Of a DNA stretch of 57,625 bases, positions 1 through 10,000 are shown one piece after another. This DNA comes from an uncultured Flavobacteriales bacterium. Lineage in GTDB: Bacteria; Bacteroidota; Bacteroidia; Flavobacteriales; Crocinitomicaceae. Position 1 is the stretch's first letter; every line of letters begins with the position of its first letter. Below the pieces are notes generated by a model, which saw only the letters and a program-made list of their open reading frames with translations, had not been told where the DNA came from and did no database searches. The stretch covers positions 1 to 57,625 of the forward strand of contig CAMLIF010000011.1 in assembly GCA_946479985.1 (NCBI GenBank), written 5' to 3'. The position numbers and the translations under genes were made by a program.

Positions 1-291
1 GCCTGGAAAGCAACACGCGTTGGTTTAGGTAAATTGTTGTTGAATGAAACTGCTCTGGACAATGACCTGACTGAAAACTGGGCTGTTGTTGCTGAGGCAA
101 TTCAAACAATTTTGAGAAGTATCGGATTCCCAAAACCTTATGAAGCGTTAAAAGGTTTGACCCGTAAGAACGAGAAGGTGACACAGGAGTCGGTTCACGC
201 TTTTATTGAGACATTAAACGTTGATGAAGCTTTGAAAGGCCGTTTAAAATCAATTACACCGCATAATTACACAGGTATAGCTTTGGTTTAA
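1..291 (+). CDS. purB: Adenylosuccinate lyase, C-terminal part (5' truncated by window edge)
   Basis: The frame is open from base 1 (A-W-K-A-T-R-V-G-L-G-K-L) to the TAA at 289-291, so about 96 C-terminal residues are visible. The segment with NETALDNDLTENWAVVAEAIQ, then FPKPYEALKGLTR and the end SITPHNYTGIALV, matches the C-terminal helical domain of PurB in Bacteroidota. The enzyme cleaves SAICAR to AICAR and adenylosuccinate to AMP, releasing fumarate, in cytoplasmic purine synthesis. The catalytic His and Ser lie outside the window. A secreted-family gene starts 22 nt downstream on the same strand. I call the family with good confidence from these C-terminal motifs alone. Confidence 0.88.
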   Translation, partial: AWKATRVGLGKLLLNETALDNDLTENWAVVAEAIQTILRSIGFPKPYEALKGLTRKNEKVTQESVHAFIETLNVDEALKGRLKSITPHNYTGIALV

Positions 292-313
292 CACTTTTCA
301 TTATCTTGGGGGT

Positions 314-1876
314 ATGAATGCTTTCGGGAAGTGGAAAATTGTGCTGTTGTTTCTTGTGTACGCGGGCATTTCGTATGCGCAGGTAAATTCCATCGATTGG
401 GGGGTTGACAATCGTCGTAAATCTACGTTAATTGATATTTTCCCCGACAAAGGCTTTAATTTCTATACGTTTCGAGTTGTAGGAAACGGCATTCTTCAAT
501 CAAACCGCGTTTCGCGTTATCTTTTCGGGGAAGAAATTACCAGCAAAAAAATTGAGAACAGAGTAGATGAAAACACGGCTACACTCGAATCAATGATGAC
601 TTTTAACGGAAGGCTTTTAGGTTTTTTCTCCGACAAACGTGATGGGACGAATCTACTATACATGGTGAAATACGATACGGAAGTTGACCCTTACGGTGAA
701 GCGGTGTTACTGACCGAGTATGCGCAGCCGCGCTTAGCTTCGAATAAAGGTTTCTTCATGGTCCAAAAGTCGGAAAACGGAAATTTCCTTTGCGTTGAAT
801 ATGTGATTCCTGCGAAAAAAGATCAATTCGACCGATACGGATACCGGGTACTTGACACAACATTTCAAACGGTTATGGAAGGGGAATATGAGGTTCCGTT
901 TTCTTCCCGATTATCGTCAGTTGATATCCGGCACGTAACCAACAACGGAGAATTTATACTGGGTGTAACACTTTACAATAATTCCAATCCGAGTATTTGG
1001 CGCGATTACACTACCATCGATAAAGCAGTGATTCTGCATGTTCAAAAAGACACTTTATTGCAATACGATTTATACCTGGATGAGCGGCGAGTTTTTGATT
1101 TTCAGCTTTCCTCCCTAGATTCTACCCTGGTGGTAACCGGGACTTACGGCGAAGCTTTTTCGCCAGGTGCCCAGGGAATTTTTTATCAACGGATCAATCT
1201 GAACCAGCATAAAATTGAAGCCGTCAATATTCAGCCATTTCCGGAGTATTTCATGCAGGATCTCAGGGCTAAAACCATTCGTTTTGACCGAACCCGATCT
1301 AATTTGAATACCAATGCTTTGAATATTGTCAATTACGCTTTTCGGGATATTCACCAGTTACCGGACGGATCAATGGTTGTAGTTGCCGAGCAGTATTACG
1401 TATACATGCAGACTACCAACGATTCCAGGGGAATGATCACAACAGTAAATCACTATTATTATGATGATGCAGTTTTGTATTGTATTTCACCAACCGGCGA
1501 CTTTAAATGGATAGTTTCTATTCCGAAAGAACAGCATTCTGCGAACGACTATGGTTATTACAGTTCTATCGAATCGGTTGTTTCCGGTGGAAAATGTTTG
1601 GTTTTCTTCAACGATCACCGTAAAAACTACGATGAGTTCGGAGAGTTTAAACGATTCAATTATTCGATCAATTTCCCGATTCGTAAAAAACTGTATGCTT
1701 TGGCAATTTCTGAGATCGATCTTTCGAACGGAGATCAGCATCGCCGGGTTTACAATGATTATAACGAAACCGGGGGAAATGTGTCGATTAAATTGTGTGC
1801 AGACAATCCCAGGTATAAAGAACTGATCTTCTTTTCGTCAGGAAATAAAGAGCGTTTCGGAATCTTAAATTATTAG
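314..1876 (+). CDS. Secreted protein of a four-member paralogous family, function unknown (copy 1)
   Basis: A 520-residue protein with a clear N-terminal signal peptide ending near ISYAQ (about residue 22), so it is exported. I recognise no named domain. It is related to the proteins at 37620, 39950 and 42274. All share an N-terminal NSIDWG/IEWS/IQWT-like start to the mature chain, a central DLRAKTIRFD to GSMVVVAEQYYVY block, a HYYYDD segment, the motif FFNDHRKNYDEFGEF, and a C-terminal end KERFGILNY equivalent to KFGLLKF in the paralogs. The spacing of beta-strand-like segments suggests an all-beta, possibly propeller-like fold, which is inference. Its stop codon overlaps the stop of the convergent lnt gene by 3 to 4 nt, so no terminator separates them. 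Confidence 0.85.
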   Translation: MNAFGKWKIVLLFLVYAGISYAQVNSIDWGVDNRRKSTLIDIFPDKGFNFYTFRVVGNGILQSNRVSRYLFGEEITSKKIENRVDENTATLESMMTFNGRLLGFFSDKRDGTNLLYMVKYDTEVDPYGEAVLLTEYAQPRLASNKGFFMVQKSENGNFLCVEYVIPAKKDQFDRYGYRVLDTTFQTVMEGEYEVPFSSRLSSVDIRHVTNNGEFILGVTLYNNSNPSIWRDYTTIDKAVILHVQKDTLLQYDLYLDERRVFDFQLSSLDSTLVVTGTYGEAFSPGAQGIFYQRINLNQHKIEAVNIQPFPEYFMQDLRAKTIRFDRTRSNLNTNALNIVNYAFRDIHQLPDGSMVVVAEQYYVYMQTTNDSRGMITTVNHYYYDDAVLYCISPTGDFKWIVSIPKEQHSANDYGYYSSIESVVSGGKCLVFFNDHRKNYDEFGEFKRFNYSINFPIRKKLYALAISEIDLSNGDQHRRVYNDYNETGGNVSIKLCADNPRYKELIFFSSGNKERFGILNY

Positions 1877-3480
1877 GCTCTTTTTTTGCGTGTAAATCGA
1901 ATGTAGACCGCGCCAATAAGGAATATTACTACTACTCCGGCGGCAATTTTCGCTATTAAATCACCAATTGTCTGATAGATGGTTTTACCATCAAGCAGCT
2001 GGATTGTTGAGTTGAATGCAATTTCTTCGTCCCAGTTGGTTGAATGAATAACTTCTCCTTTGTTGTTAAAAATACCCGAAGTTCCGGTGTTCGCGGATCT
2101 GACCAGCCATTGGTTGTTTTCAATGGAGCGCAACCCTGAAAATAGAAAATGCTGTTTGTAGCCAGGAGTGTCCTGCCACCAGCCGTCGTTTGTAATTACC
2201 GCAATGAATTTTGAATTTTGAACAGACTGTTGTGCTACAAATTCTCCGTAAATACTTTCGTAACAAACTACCGGAGCGAAATTGAATTTTTTCATTTTGA
2301 AAACAGAAGGAGCATCAGCCATTCCGAGAGTACCATCGCCGCCGCCAAGATCAATTGCAAGGCTTTTTATGAACGGAAAAATGCCTGTAAATGGCAGTTT
2401 TTCAACCCCTAGCACCAGTTTTGATTTATGAATTACTTCCGGTTTTTTTTCAATAGGGAAGAATAGTGAGGAGTTGTACCATTCAATGTATTTTCCCGAC
2501 TGTGGCTCATAATTAGAGGCAGCACTTTTCTCATAATTGTATTGTTGAGTTGTTGTTGCCCCAATTAAAACCGGTATCGGGTGTTTTTTCTGGAATGCAT
2601 GGATTGCTTTTGTGGCTACGTGCTGGGGAATATAGTCTTCGTAGAACCATTCGTAATAGGATTCGTTATTTGGGTAGAGAGCAGTTTCCGGTCCGACGAT
2701 CAAATTTGTTTTTTTTGTCGATTTTTCCAGAGCAAGTCCCAATAGTTGTTGTAACTGTTCTGAATTTGATCCGACAAATTTTTCAGTGTAGGGATCTTTA
2801 TTTGGTTGAACAACAACAACTTCGAAATTCTGTCCCGTAGTTGATTTTAGTGCTCCAAGGATCAAAGAAAGTGCTATTGGAAGTAAAATTAATGCTCCAA
2901 TTGTAAAGCGTTTTTTTTGCGAACGGTCTGTAGGCTGGCTTATCATTTGAAAGATGAGGTAATTGATGATCAGTACCCACAGGCTTCCGCCGAAAACGCC
3001 CGTAATGGAATACCATTGAACAAGACTTGGGGTGGAGGCAAAGACATTTCCAAAAGTCAGCCAGGGCCATGAAAGATCCCAGTGGAAGTGGAGCCACTCA
3101 AATGTCAGCCAAACCGAAACAAAGAGCAACATGAACCATTTTCGCGAAAAACTGCGCTTGAGTACATGGAAAACCAAAAATGCAAGTGCCATTAATAAGC
3201 TGTTTGCAAAAAACGCCATCAGTGCGCCGCCAACCGATGCATAGATAATCCACCAGGTTGTACCGATGTTGTATACAATAAACGTAAAGTAAGCATGAAC
3301 AAACAGGTTACCTGCTTTCTTTTTATTTGAGAAATAATCTTCTACAAACAGAAGCGGGATCCATGAAATAAAGGCCAACGGGAATAAACTTCCCGTTTTT
3401 GGGAATGTAATCACCATTAATAAGCCTGAAAGAAAGCTTAATGACCATCTTGATATCCGACGCTGTGTTAAATTTTGCAT
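1873..3480 (-). CDS. lnt: Apolipoprotein N-acyltransferase
   Basis: Inner-membrane enzyme that adds the third acyl chain to the N-terminal cysteine of lipoproteins. The product is 535 residues from the start chosen at 3480 (MQNLTQRRISRWS). An in-frame ATG 16 codons upstream at 3528 is less likely because a TAnnTTTG -7 box lies between the two. Six or so hydrophobic helices fill the first 200 residues. A nitrilase-type periplasmic domain follows, with the triad visible as Glu in VGPETALYPN (about residue 260), Lys in HKSKLVLGV (about 350) and Cys in VVCYESIYGE (about 404). A last membrane helix and a basic tail FTRKKRA end it. The window also encodes several lipoproteins that would be its substrates. 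The gene converges on the secreted-family gene and overlaps it at the stop codons. Confidence 0.9.
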   Translation of the reverse strand: MQNLTQRRISRWSLSFLSGLLMVITFPKTGSLFPLAFISWIPLLFVEDYFSNKKKAGNLFVHAYFTFIVYNIGTTWWIIYASVGGALMAFFANSLLMALAFLVFHVLKRSFSRKWFMLLFVSVWLTFEWLHFHWDLSWPWLTFGNVFASTPSLVQWYSITGVFGGSLWVLIINYLIFQMISQPTDRSQKKRFTIGALILLPIALSLILGALKSTTGQNFEVVVVQPNKDPYTEKFVGSNSEQLQQLLGLALEKSTKKTNLIVGPETALYPNNESYYEWFYEDYIPQHVATKAIHAFQKKHPIPVLIGATTTQQYNYEKSAASNYEPQSGKYIEWYNSSLFFPIEKKPEVIHKSKLVLGVEKLPFTGIFPFIKSLAIDLGGGDGTLGMADAPSVFKMKKFNFAPVVCYESIYGEFVAQQSVQNSKFIAVITNDGWWQDTPGYKQHFLFSGLRSIENNQWLVRSANTGTSGIFNNKGEVIHSTNWDEEIAFNSTIQLLDGKTIYQTIGDLIAKIAAGVVVIFLIGAVYIRFTRKKRA

Positions 3481-3488
3481 TTTTTTTT

Positions 3489-3496
3489 CAAAGATA
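3489..3496 (-). promoter_or_regulatory. Candidate -7 box (TATCTTTG) for lnt
   Basis: The minus strand reads TATCTTTG, an exact match to the Bacteroidota -7 consensus TAnnTTTG, 8 nt before the lnt ATG at 3480. No TTTG or TTG stands 19-20 nt upstream, so the -33 half is not supported. If used, the transcript would have almost no leader. Confidence 0.35.
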
Positions 3497-3646
3497 ACAG
3501 ATTTCGGAATCCGCGTGCAGTGTGCCAAAGCGTGAGTTTTTGAACAGTTTTAGGATTGCAATAGTGACTCGCTATGGATAAATGTTTGAAAAATAAGCTG
3601 GTAGTTTAAAAAACAAGCATTAATTTAACACCCAACAAAACTAGAT

Positions 3647-4000
3647 ATGAAAACTCTCCTCCTCTCCAGAGCGGTTATGCCGTTGTGTTTCGTATGTGCT
3701 GTATCCGTAGGATTTAGTCAGGAAAATGAATTGCATCGTGAAAATGAAGCTTCCCGTGTAAATATTTCTGGTTATGGTACATCACTGATTACGTATCAGT
3801 TATCAAGCCTGGTAATCTGTAAGGATACTGAAAAACTAAAAAGCTTTATTCAGGAATTTGATGGTGTTACTTCCGTTGTAATCGACGAAGATGACATTGC
3901 TATTCAATTTAATGAAGTAATAAATACAGGCCAGTTGGATTTGTTGTTTGAGCGTATTGAAATGCTCTATCTCACCACAAGCACTGCTAAGAAACACTGA
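3647..4000 (+). CDS. Small exported protein of unknown function preceding the giant adhesin
   Basis: A 117-residue protein with a signal peptide (MKTLLLSRAVMPLCFVCAVSVGFSQ). The mature part is about 92 residues. Its core, from LVICKDTEKLKSFIQEFDGVTSVVIDEDDIAIQF, alternates helix and strand in a way that recalls a small ferredoxin-like (HMA or ACT-like) fold, but no metal-binding CxxC pair is present. I do not recognise the family. The stop is 5 nt before the ATG of the 2973-residue adhesin, so the two are almost certainly one transcription unit. The small protein may therefore assist export, folding or anchoring of the adhesin, which is inference from position only. Confidence 0.75.
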   Translation: MKTLLLSRAVMPLCFVCAVSVGFSQENELHRENEASRVNISGYGTSLITYQLSSLVICKDTEKLKSFIQEFDGVTSVVIDEDDIAIQFNEVINTGQLDLLFERIEMLYLTTSTAKKH

Positions 4001-4005
4001 CCGTT

Positions 4006-7000
4006 ATGAAAACAAAGCTACTTTCACTTCTTGTATCAGGGTTGATAGGAATCCTATGTACAACTTATTCTTTCTCCCAGGGTGCCGATACCCCGGCGGG
4101 TGCTACGGGAGTTCCCGTTTTAATTCCGTTTAATGCTTCCGGAACAACCGTCGGTGCTGCTAACAATGTTGACAGTGATCCGACCGCCGGAGTAGTAACC
4201 ATTGACGGAGGAAACGATTGGTTCTATTATTTTTGTGCTACAACAACCGGAGTAGTGAATATCACATTGACTTACAACGGTTCTGCCGTCCCACAGATAT
4301 TTCCTTCGTTACAGGTTTTTAATGAAGTTGGATTGACAACTTATGCGGGAACCCCCGGAAATGCAGCCGCATCACAAACTGCAACGGCATCCACAGCAAA
4401 TCTTGCCAATACCATTGGAGTTCCGCTGGCAGTAACTGCCGGATCGTGCTACTATGTTATGATAGATAATTCGAATTACAATACGTCGAGTTTCGCATAT
4501 AATCTTCAAATGACTTATGCTACCACAACTACAACACCGCCAACTCAACCGGGTTGTACAAACATGGGTTTTGATAATGGAACAACTAGTGGCTGGGTTG
4601 GTAACTGGGGACATACAGTTGTAAACGGAGGAATGGGTGCTCCAACACCAACGTACACTCCTGTTTACGGAACTTTAAATCAGGGCCATCACAATGTTAC
4701 CACGGCAGGTCTTGATCCTTTTACCGGTGCTGTTCAGCAGGTTTGTCCGTTAATTCCTTCGAATGTAAACTCTATGCGCCTTGGAGACGGACCGAACGGA
4801 AGTTTTGGTGGTGCTCAGTTAATGCAGAAATTTTCAGTGACTTCCGCCAACGCGTTGCTTACATATTATTACGCAGCTATCATGCAGGATGCGGGGGCTG
4901 ATCACCAGAATTATGAACAGCCTTTCTTTAAGATCGAAGCGCTTGATTGTTCGGGAAATCCGATTGCCTGTGGAAATTACCTGGTAACTGGTGGTCCGGG
5001 TATTCCTGGATTTATTCAAATTGGGGCATCCACAGTTTACTACAAGGACTGGACACCGGTTTTATTGGATTTAACGCCCTATATTGGTACTTGTGTTACG
5101 ATTAGTTTTACAATCGGGGATTGTTCACGAGGTGCTCACTTTGCTTATGCATATTTGGATGCAACTTGCGGACCGGTTGAGATTGTTGCTCCGGCTTCTG
5201 TTTGCCAAAACACAAGTACAACGTTTACAGCGCCAACCGGAGCAGCATCATACTCCTGGGTAAATACTGCTGCGCCGGGAACTGTTTTGGGAACTACAAA
5301 TGTTCTGACAGTTGCACCAACGACTACCGGAACAACGACTTACCAATGTACTATGACTTCCGTTTCCGGGTGTAATACTACCATTTCGTCAACAGTAAAT
5401 GTTTTACCAACGCCACAAATCACTGTTACGAATCCGCCTGCGGTTTGTGCGCCGAATGTTGTGGATATTACAGCTGCAAGTGTTGTGACAATTACTTCAG
5501 GATCAGGAACAATATCTTATTATTCTGATGCTGCATGCACGATTCCTATAGCATCTCCTGGGGCAATTACTGCCAGTGGAACATATTATATTAAAATCCT
5601 GAATGCGAACGGATGTTTTGATATTCGCCCGGTTACAGTTGTGATCAATCCAACTCCAACTGTGAACGTAACAACTGCCGATCAAACGATTTGCCTGGGA
5701 CAATCTGTGAATTTAGCCGGAACGATTTCTCCTGCTGCTTCAAACACACCTGTTACATTTACCAATACCACAGATTTTCCTATTCCTGATGGAATTGGAG
5801 CTGGAGTAGGACCTTCGGTTAGTTCGCCAATTGTGGTTTCGGGTATTAATCCTCAAACCGTTGGTGTTTTGCCAATTGTTTCTGTAAACGTAAGCCTTAC
5901 TCATACATTCGATCAGGATGTTCAGATGTATTTACAATGTCCGGGAGGAACGATGATCCAATTATCTACGGGAAATGGCGGTGCAGGAGCAAATTATACG
6001 AACACTACTTTTGTTCCAACAGGTTCGCCATCAATTGTAGGCGGCACAGCTCCTTTTACCGGATCATTTACACCGGAACAAGCGTTTACTTTATTGAATG
6101 CCTGTGCAGTAAATGGAACATGGAATCTGGTGGTTTTAGATGATTTCCAGGATGATACCGGAACAATCCTTGATTGGTCGATTACATTTAATACGTATAC
6201 TCCAGCGCCAACATTTGCATGGTCGCCAACGGCAAATATGACCAATTCTACTACTTTAACTCCAACTGTTACACCAACAGCGACTACAACCTATACTTTT
6301 ACCGGAACAAGCTCAACCGGAGGTTGTACGGCTTCTGATCCAATCACCATAACTGTAAACCCGATTCCAACAGCAACAATTTCAGGAACTACAAGTGTTT
6401 GTCAGAATGCAGCTTCTCCCACCATTACATTCACCGGTTCAAACGGAACTGCTCCGTATGTATTTACATACAACATAAACGGTGGTGCGAATCAGACTGT
6501 TTCAAGTGGTGCGGGAAGCTCTGCAACGGTATCGGCACCAACTGCCACTGTGGGAACCTTCACTTATAACCTTGTAAGTGTTACCAGTGGCGGTTGTCCG
6601 AATCCTCAAACAGGTTCAGCGATAATAACAGTAAATTCATTGCCAACCGCAACTATTTCGGGTACAACATCTATATGTCAAAACGCAGCATCTCCGAATA
6701 TCACTTTCACCGGCGCAAATGCTGCAGCTCCGTATACCTTTACTTATAATATCAATGGCGGGGCAAATCAAACTATTTCGAGTGGGGCAGGAACAACAGC
6801 AACGGTTTCCGTTCCTACTACAACAGCGGGAACTTTTACATATAATTTGATAAGTGTGTCAAGCGGTAATGGTTGTTCGCAGAATCAAAGCGGTTCAGCG
6901 ATTGTAACAGTAAATCCATTACCTACGGCAACAATTAGCGGAACAACAACGATCTGTCAGAATGCCGCATCCCCGAATATTGCTTTCACTGGTGCAAATG

Positions 7001-10000
7001 GTGTCGCTCCATATACATTTACTTACAATATCAACGGCGGTGCAAATCAAACCGTTTCAAGCGGTGCAGGAAGTTCAGCTACTGTTTCTGTCCCAACGGG
7101 AACGGCAGGAACGTTTACGTATAATTTACTGAGTGTTGCTTCAGGAAGCTGTTCTCAACCCCAAACTGGATCAGCTGTTGTGACGGTAAATCCGTTACCA
7201 ACGGCAACCATAAGCGGAACTACTACTGTTTGTCAGAATGCTGCTGCTCCGGATATTACGTTCACAGGAGCAAATGCCACGGCACCTTACACTTTTACAT
7301 ATAATATCAATGGCGGTGCAAATCAAACCGTTTCAAGTGGTGCGGGAAGTACAGCAACTGTTTCTGTCCCAACGGGAACAGCAGGGACTTTTACATATAA
7401 TTTAGTAAGTGTTTCAAGAGGAAATGGCTGTTCTCAAAACCAGACGGGATCTGCAATTGTGGTTGTAAATCCGTTACCAACGGCAACTATAAGCGGAACT
7501 ACTACTGTTTGTCAGAATGCTGCTGCTCCGGATATTACGTTCACAGGAACGAATGGAACGGCGCCGTATACCTTTACTTATAACATTAATGGTGGAGCCA
7601 ACCAAACCGTTTCAAGCGGAGCTGGAACTACTGCAACGGTTTCAGTGCCAACAGCAACTGCCGGTACTTTTACGTATAATTTAATAAGTGTTTCAAGTGC
7701 AAATACTTGTTCCCAGGCTCAAACGGGCTCAGCAGTTGTAACAGTTAATTTATTGCCTACGGCAACTATTTCGGGAACTACAACAATTTGTCAAAATGCG
7801 GCTTCTCCGAACATAACTTTCACAGGAGCGAACGGTTCAATTCCATATACATTTACTTATAATATTAATGGTGGAGCCAATCAAACGGTGTCGAGTGGAG
7901 CAGGAAGTACTGCAACAGTTTCGGTTCCAACCGGAACGGCCGGAACGTTTACATATAATTTAGTAAGTGTTGCCAGTGGAAGTTGTTCTCAGCCGCAAAC
8001 CGGATCTGCAGTTGTAACCATTAATCCGCTTCCAACGGCAACTATTTCAGGAACAGCAACAGTTTGTCAGAATGATCCGAATCCTACAGTTACATTTACC
8101 GGAGCCAATGGAACCGCGCCTTACACATTTACTTATAATTTGAACGGTGGAGCGAATCAAACGGTGTCGAGTGGAGCCGGAACAACAGCAACTATTTCAG
8201 TTCCAACAACAACTGCCGGAATATTTACGTACAGCCTGGTGAGTGTTTCAAGCTCTACGGGGTGTTCTCAGGCACAAACAGGTTCAGCAGTTGTAACAGT
8301 TAATTTATTACCGACAGCAACAATTTCAGGAACTACAACAATTTGTCAAAACGCAGCTTCTCCGAATATCACTTTCACAGGATCGAATGGTTTAATTCCG
8401 TATACGTTTACTTATAACATTAACGGTGGCGCCAATCAAACTATTTCGAGTGGAGCCGGAAGTACTGCAACAGTTGCAGTACCAACCGGAACGTCAGGTA
8501 CGTTTACTTATAATTTGGTAAGTGTTGCAAGTGGAAGTTGTTCTCAAACACAAACGGGGTCTGCAATTGTAACCATCAATCCGTTACCAACTGCAACAAT
8601 TTCAGGTACAGTAACGGTTTGTCAGAATGATCCGAATCCTACGGTTACATTTACCGGAGCCAACGGAACTGCGCCGTATACATTCACTTATAATTTGAAT
8701 GGAGGTGCCAATCAAACCATTTCGAGCGGTGCCGGAACAACAGCAACAATTTCAGTTCCAACTACTGCGGCAGGAGTATTTACCTACACTTTGGTGAGCG
8801 TTTCAAACACGTCTGGATGTTCCCAGGCACAAACTGGTTCAGCAGTTGTAACCGTTAATTTACTTCCTACAGCAACTATTAGCGGTACAACAACAGTTTG
8901 TCAAAATGCCACTGCTCCGAGTATTACATTTACCGGAAACAATGGTACAATTCCATATACCTTCACTTACAACATCAATGGTGGAGCCAATCAAACAATT
9001 TCAAGTGGTGCAGGAAGTACGGCAACGGTTTCTGTTTCAACAGCTACTGCCGGAACATTTACTTACAATCTTGTAAATATTTCTTCGAGCGGAACATGCG
9101 GTCAGCCACAAACCGGATCTGCAGTTGTAACCATTGATCCGCTTCCGTCAGCAGCTATTGCAGGAACAATTTCGGTTTGTCAGAATGATCCTAATCCTAC
9201 AATTACGTTTACCGGATCGAACGGAACTGCGCCATATACGTTTACTTATAATTTGAACGGAGGTGGCAATCAAACTATTTCAAGCGGAGCAGGTACAACA
9301 GCAACAATTTCAGTTCCAACTGCTACGGCAGGAGTATTTACATACAATTTGGTGAGTGTTTCAAACACGTCTGGATGTTCCCAGGTACAAACAGGTTCAG
9401 CAGTTGTAACCGTTAATTTACTTCCTACAGCAACTATTAGCGGTACTACGACAGTTTGTCAAAATGCCACTGCTCCAAGCGTCACGTTTACAGGAACGAA
9501 CGGAACGATTCCGTATACATTTACTTACAACATCAATGGTGGAGCCAATCAAACAGTTTCAAGTGGTGCAGGAAGTACGGCAACGGTTTCTGTTTCAACA
9601 GCTACTGCCGGAACATTTACTTACAATCTTGTAAATATTTCTTCGAGCGGAACATGTGGTCAACCGCAAACAGGCTCAGCGATTGTAACAGTAGATCCGC
9701 TTCCAGCAGCAACAATCTCCGGAACAGCAACCGTTTGTCAGAATGATGCAAATCCGGTTATTACGTTTACCGGATCGAATGGAACGGCACCTTATACGTT
9801 CACTTATAACATCAACGGCGGAGCAAATCAAACTGTTTCCAGCGGTGCGGGGACAACAGTAACGGTTTCTGCTCCTACAGCAACAGCGGGCACCTTTACC
9901 TATAATTTGGTGAGTGTTTCCGGAGTTAACGGTTGCGGACAAAATCAAACCGGATCAGCAGTTGTTACAGTGAATTTATTACCAACAGCAACAATTTCAG

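Noticed and set aside
278..285. TAGCTTTG, an exact -7 box match upstream of the gene at 314
   Set aside because: It lies within the last codons of purB (IALV) and has no -33 partner; a chance match is likely.
3948..4133. Short plus-strand open frame across the junction of the small exported gene and the adhesin
   Set aside because: It overlaps two better supported genes in another frame and encodes no recognisable protein.
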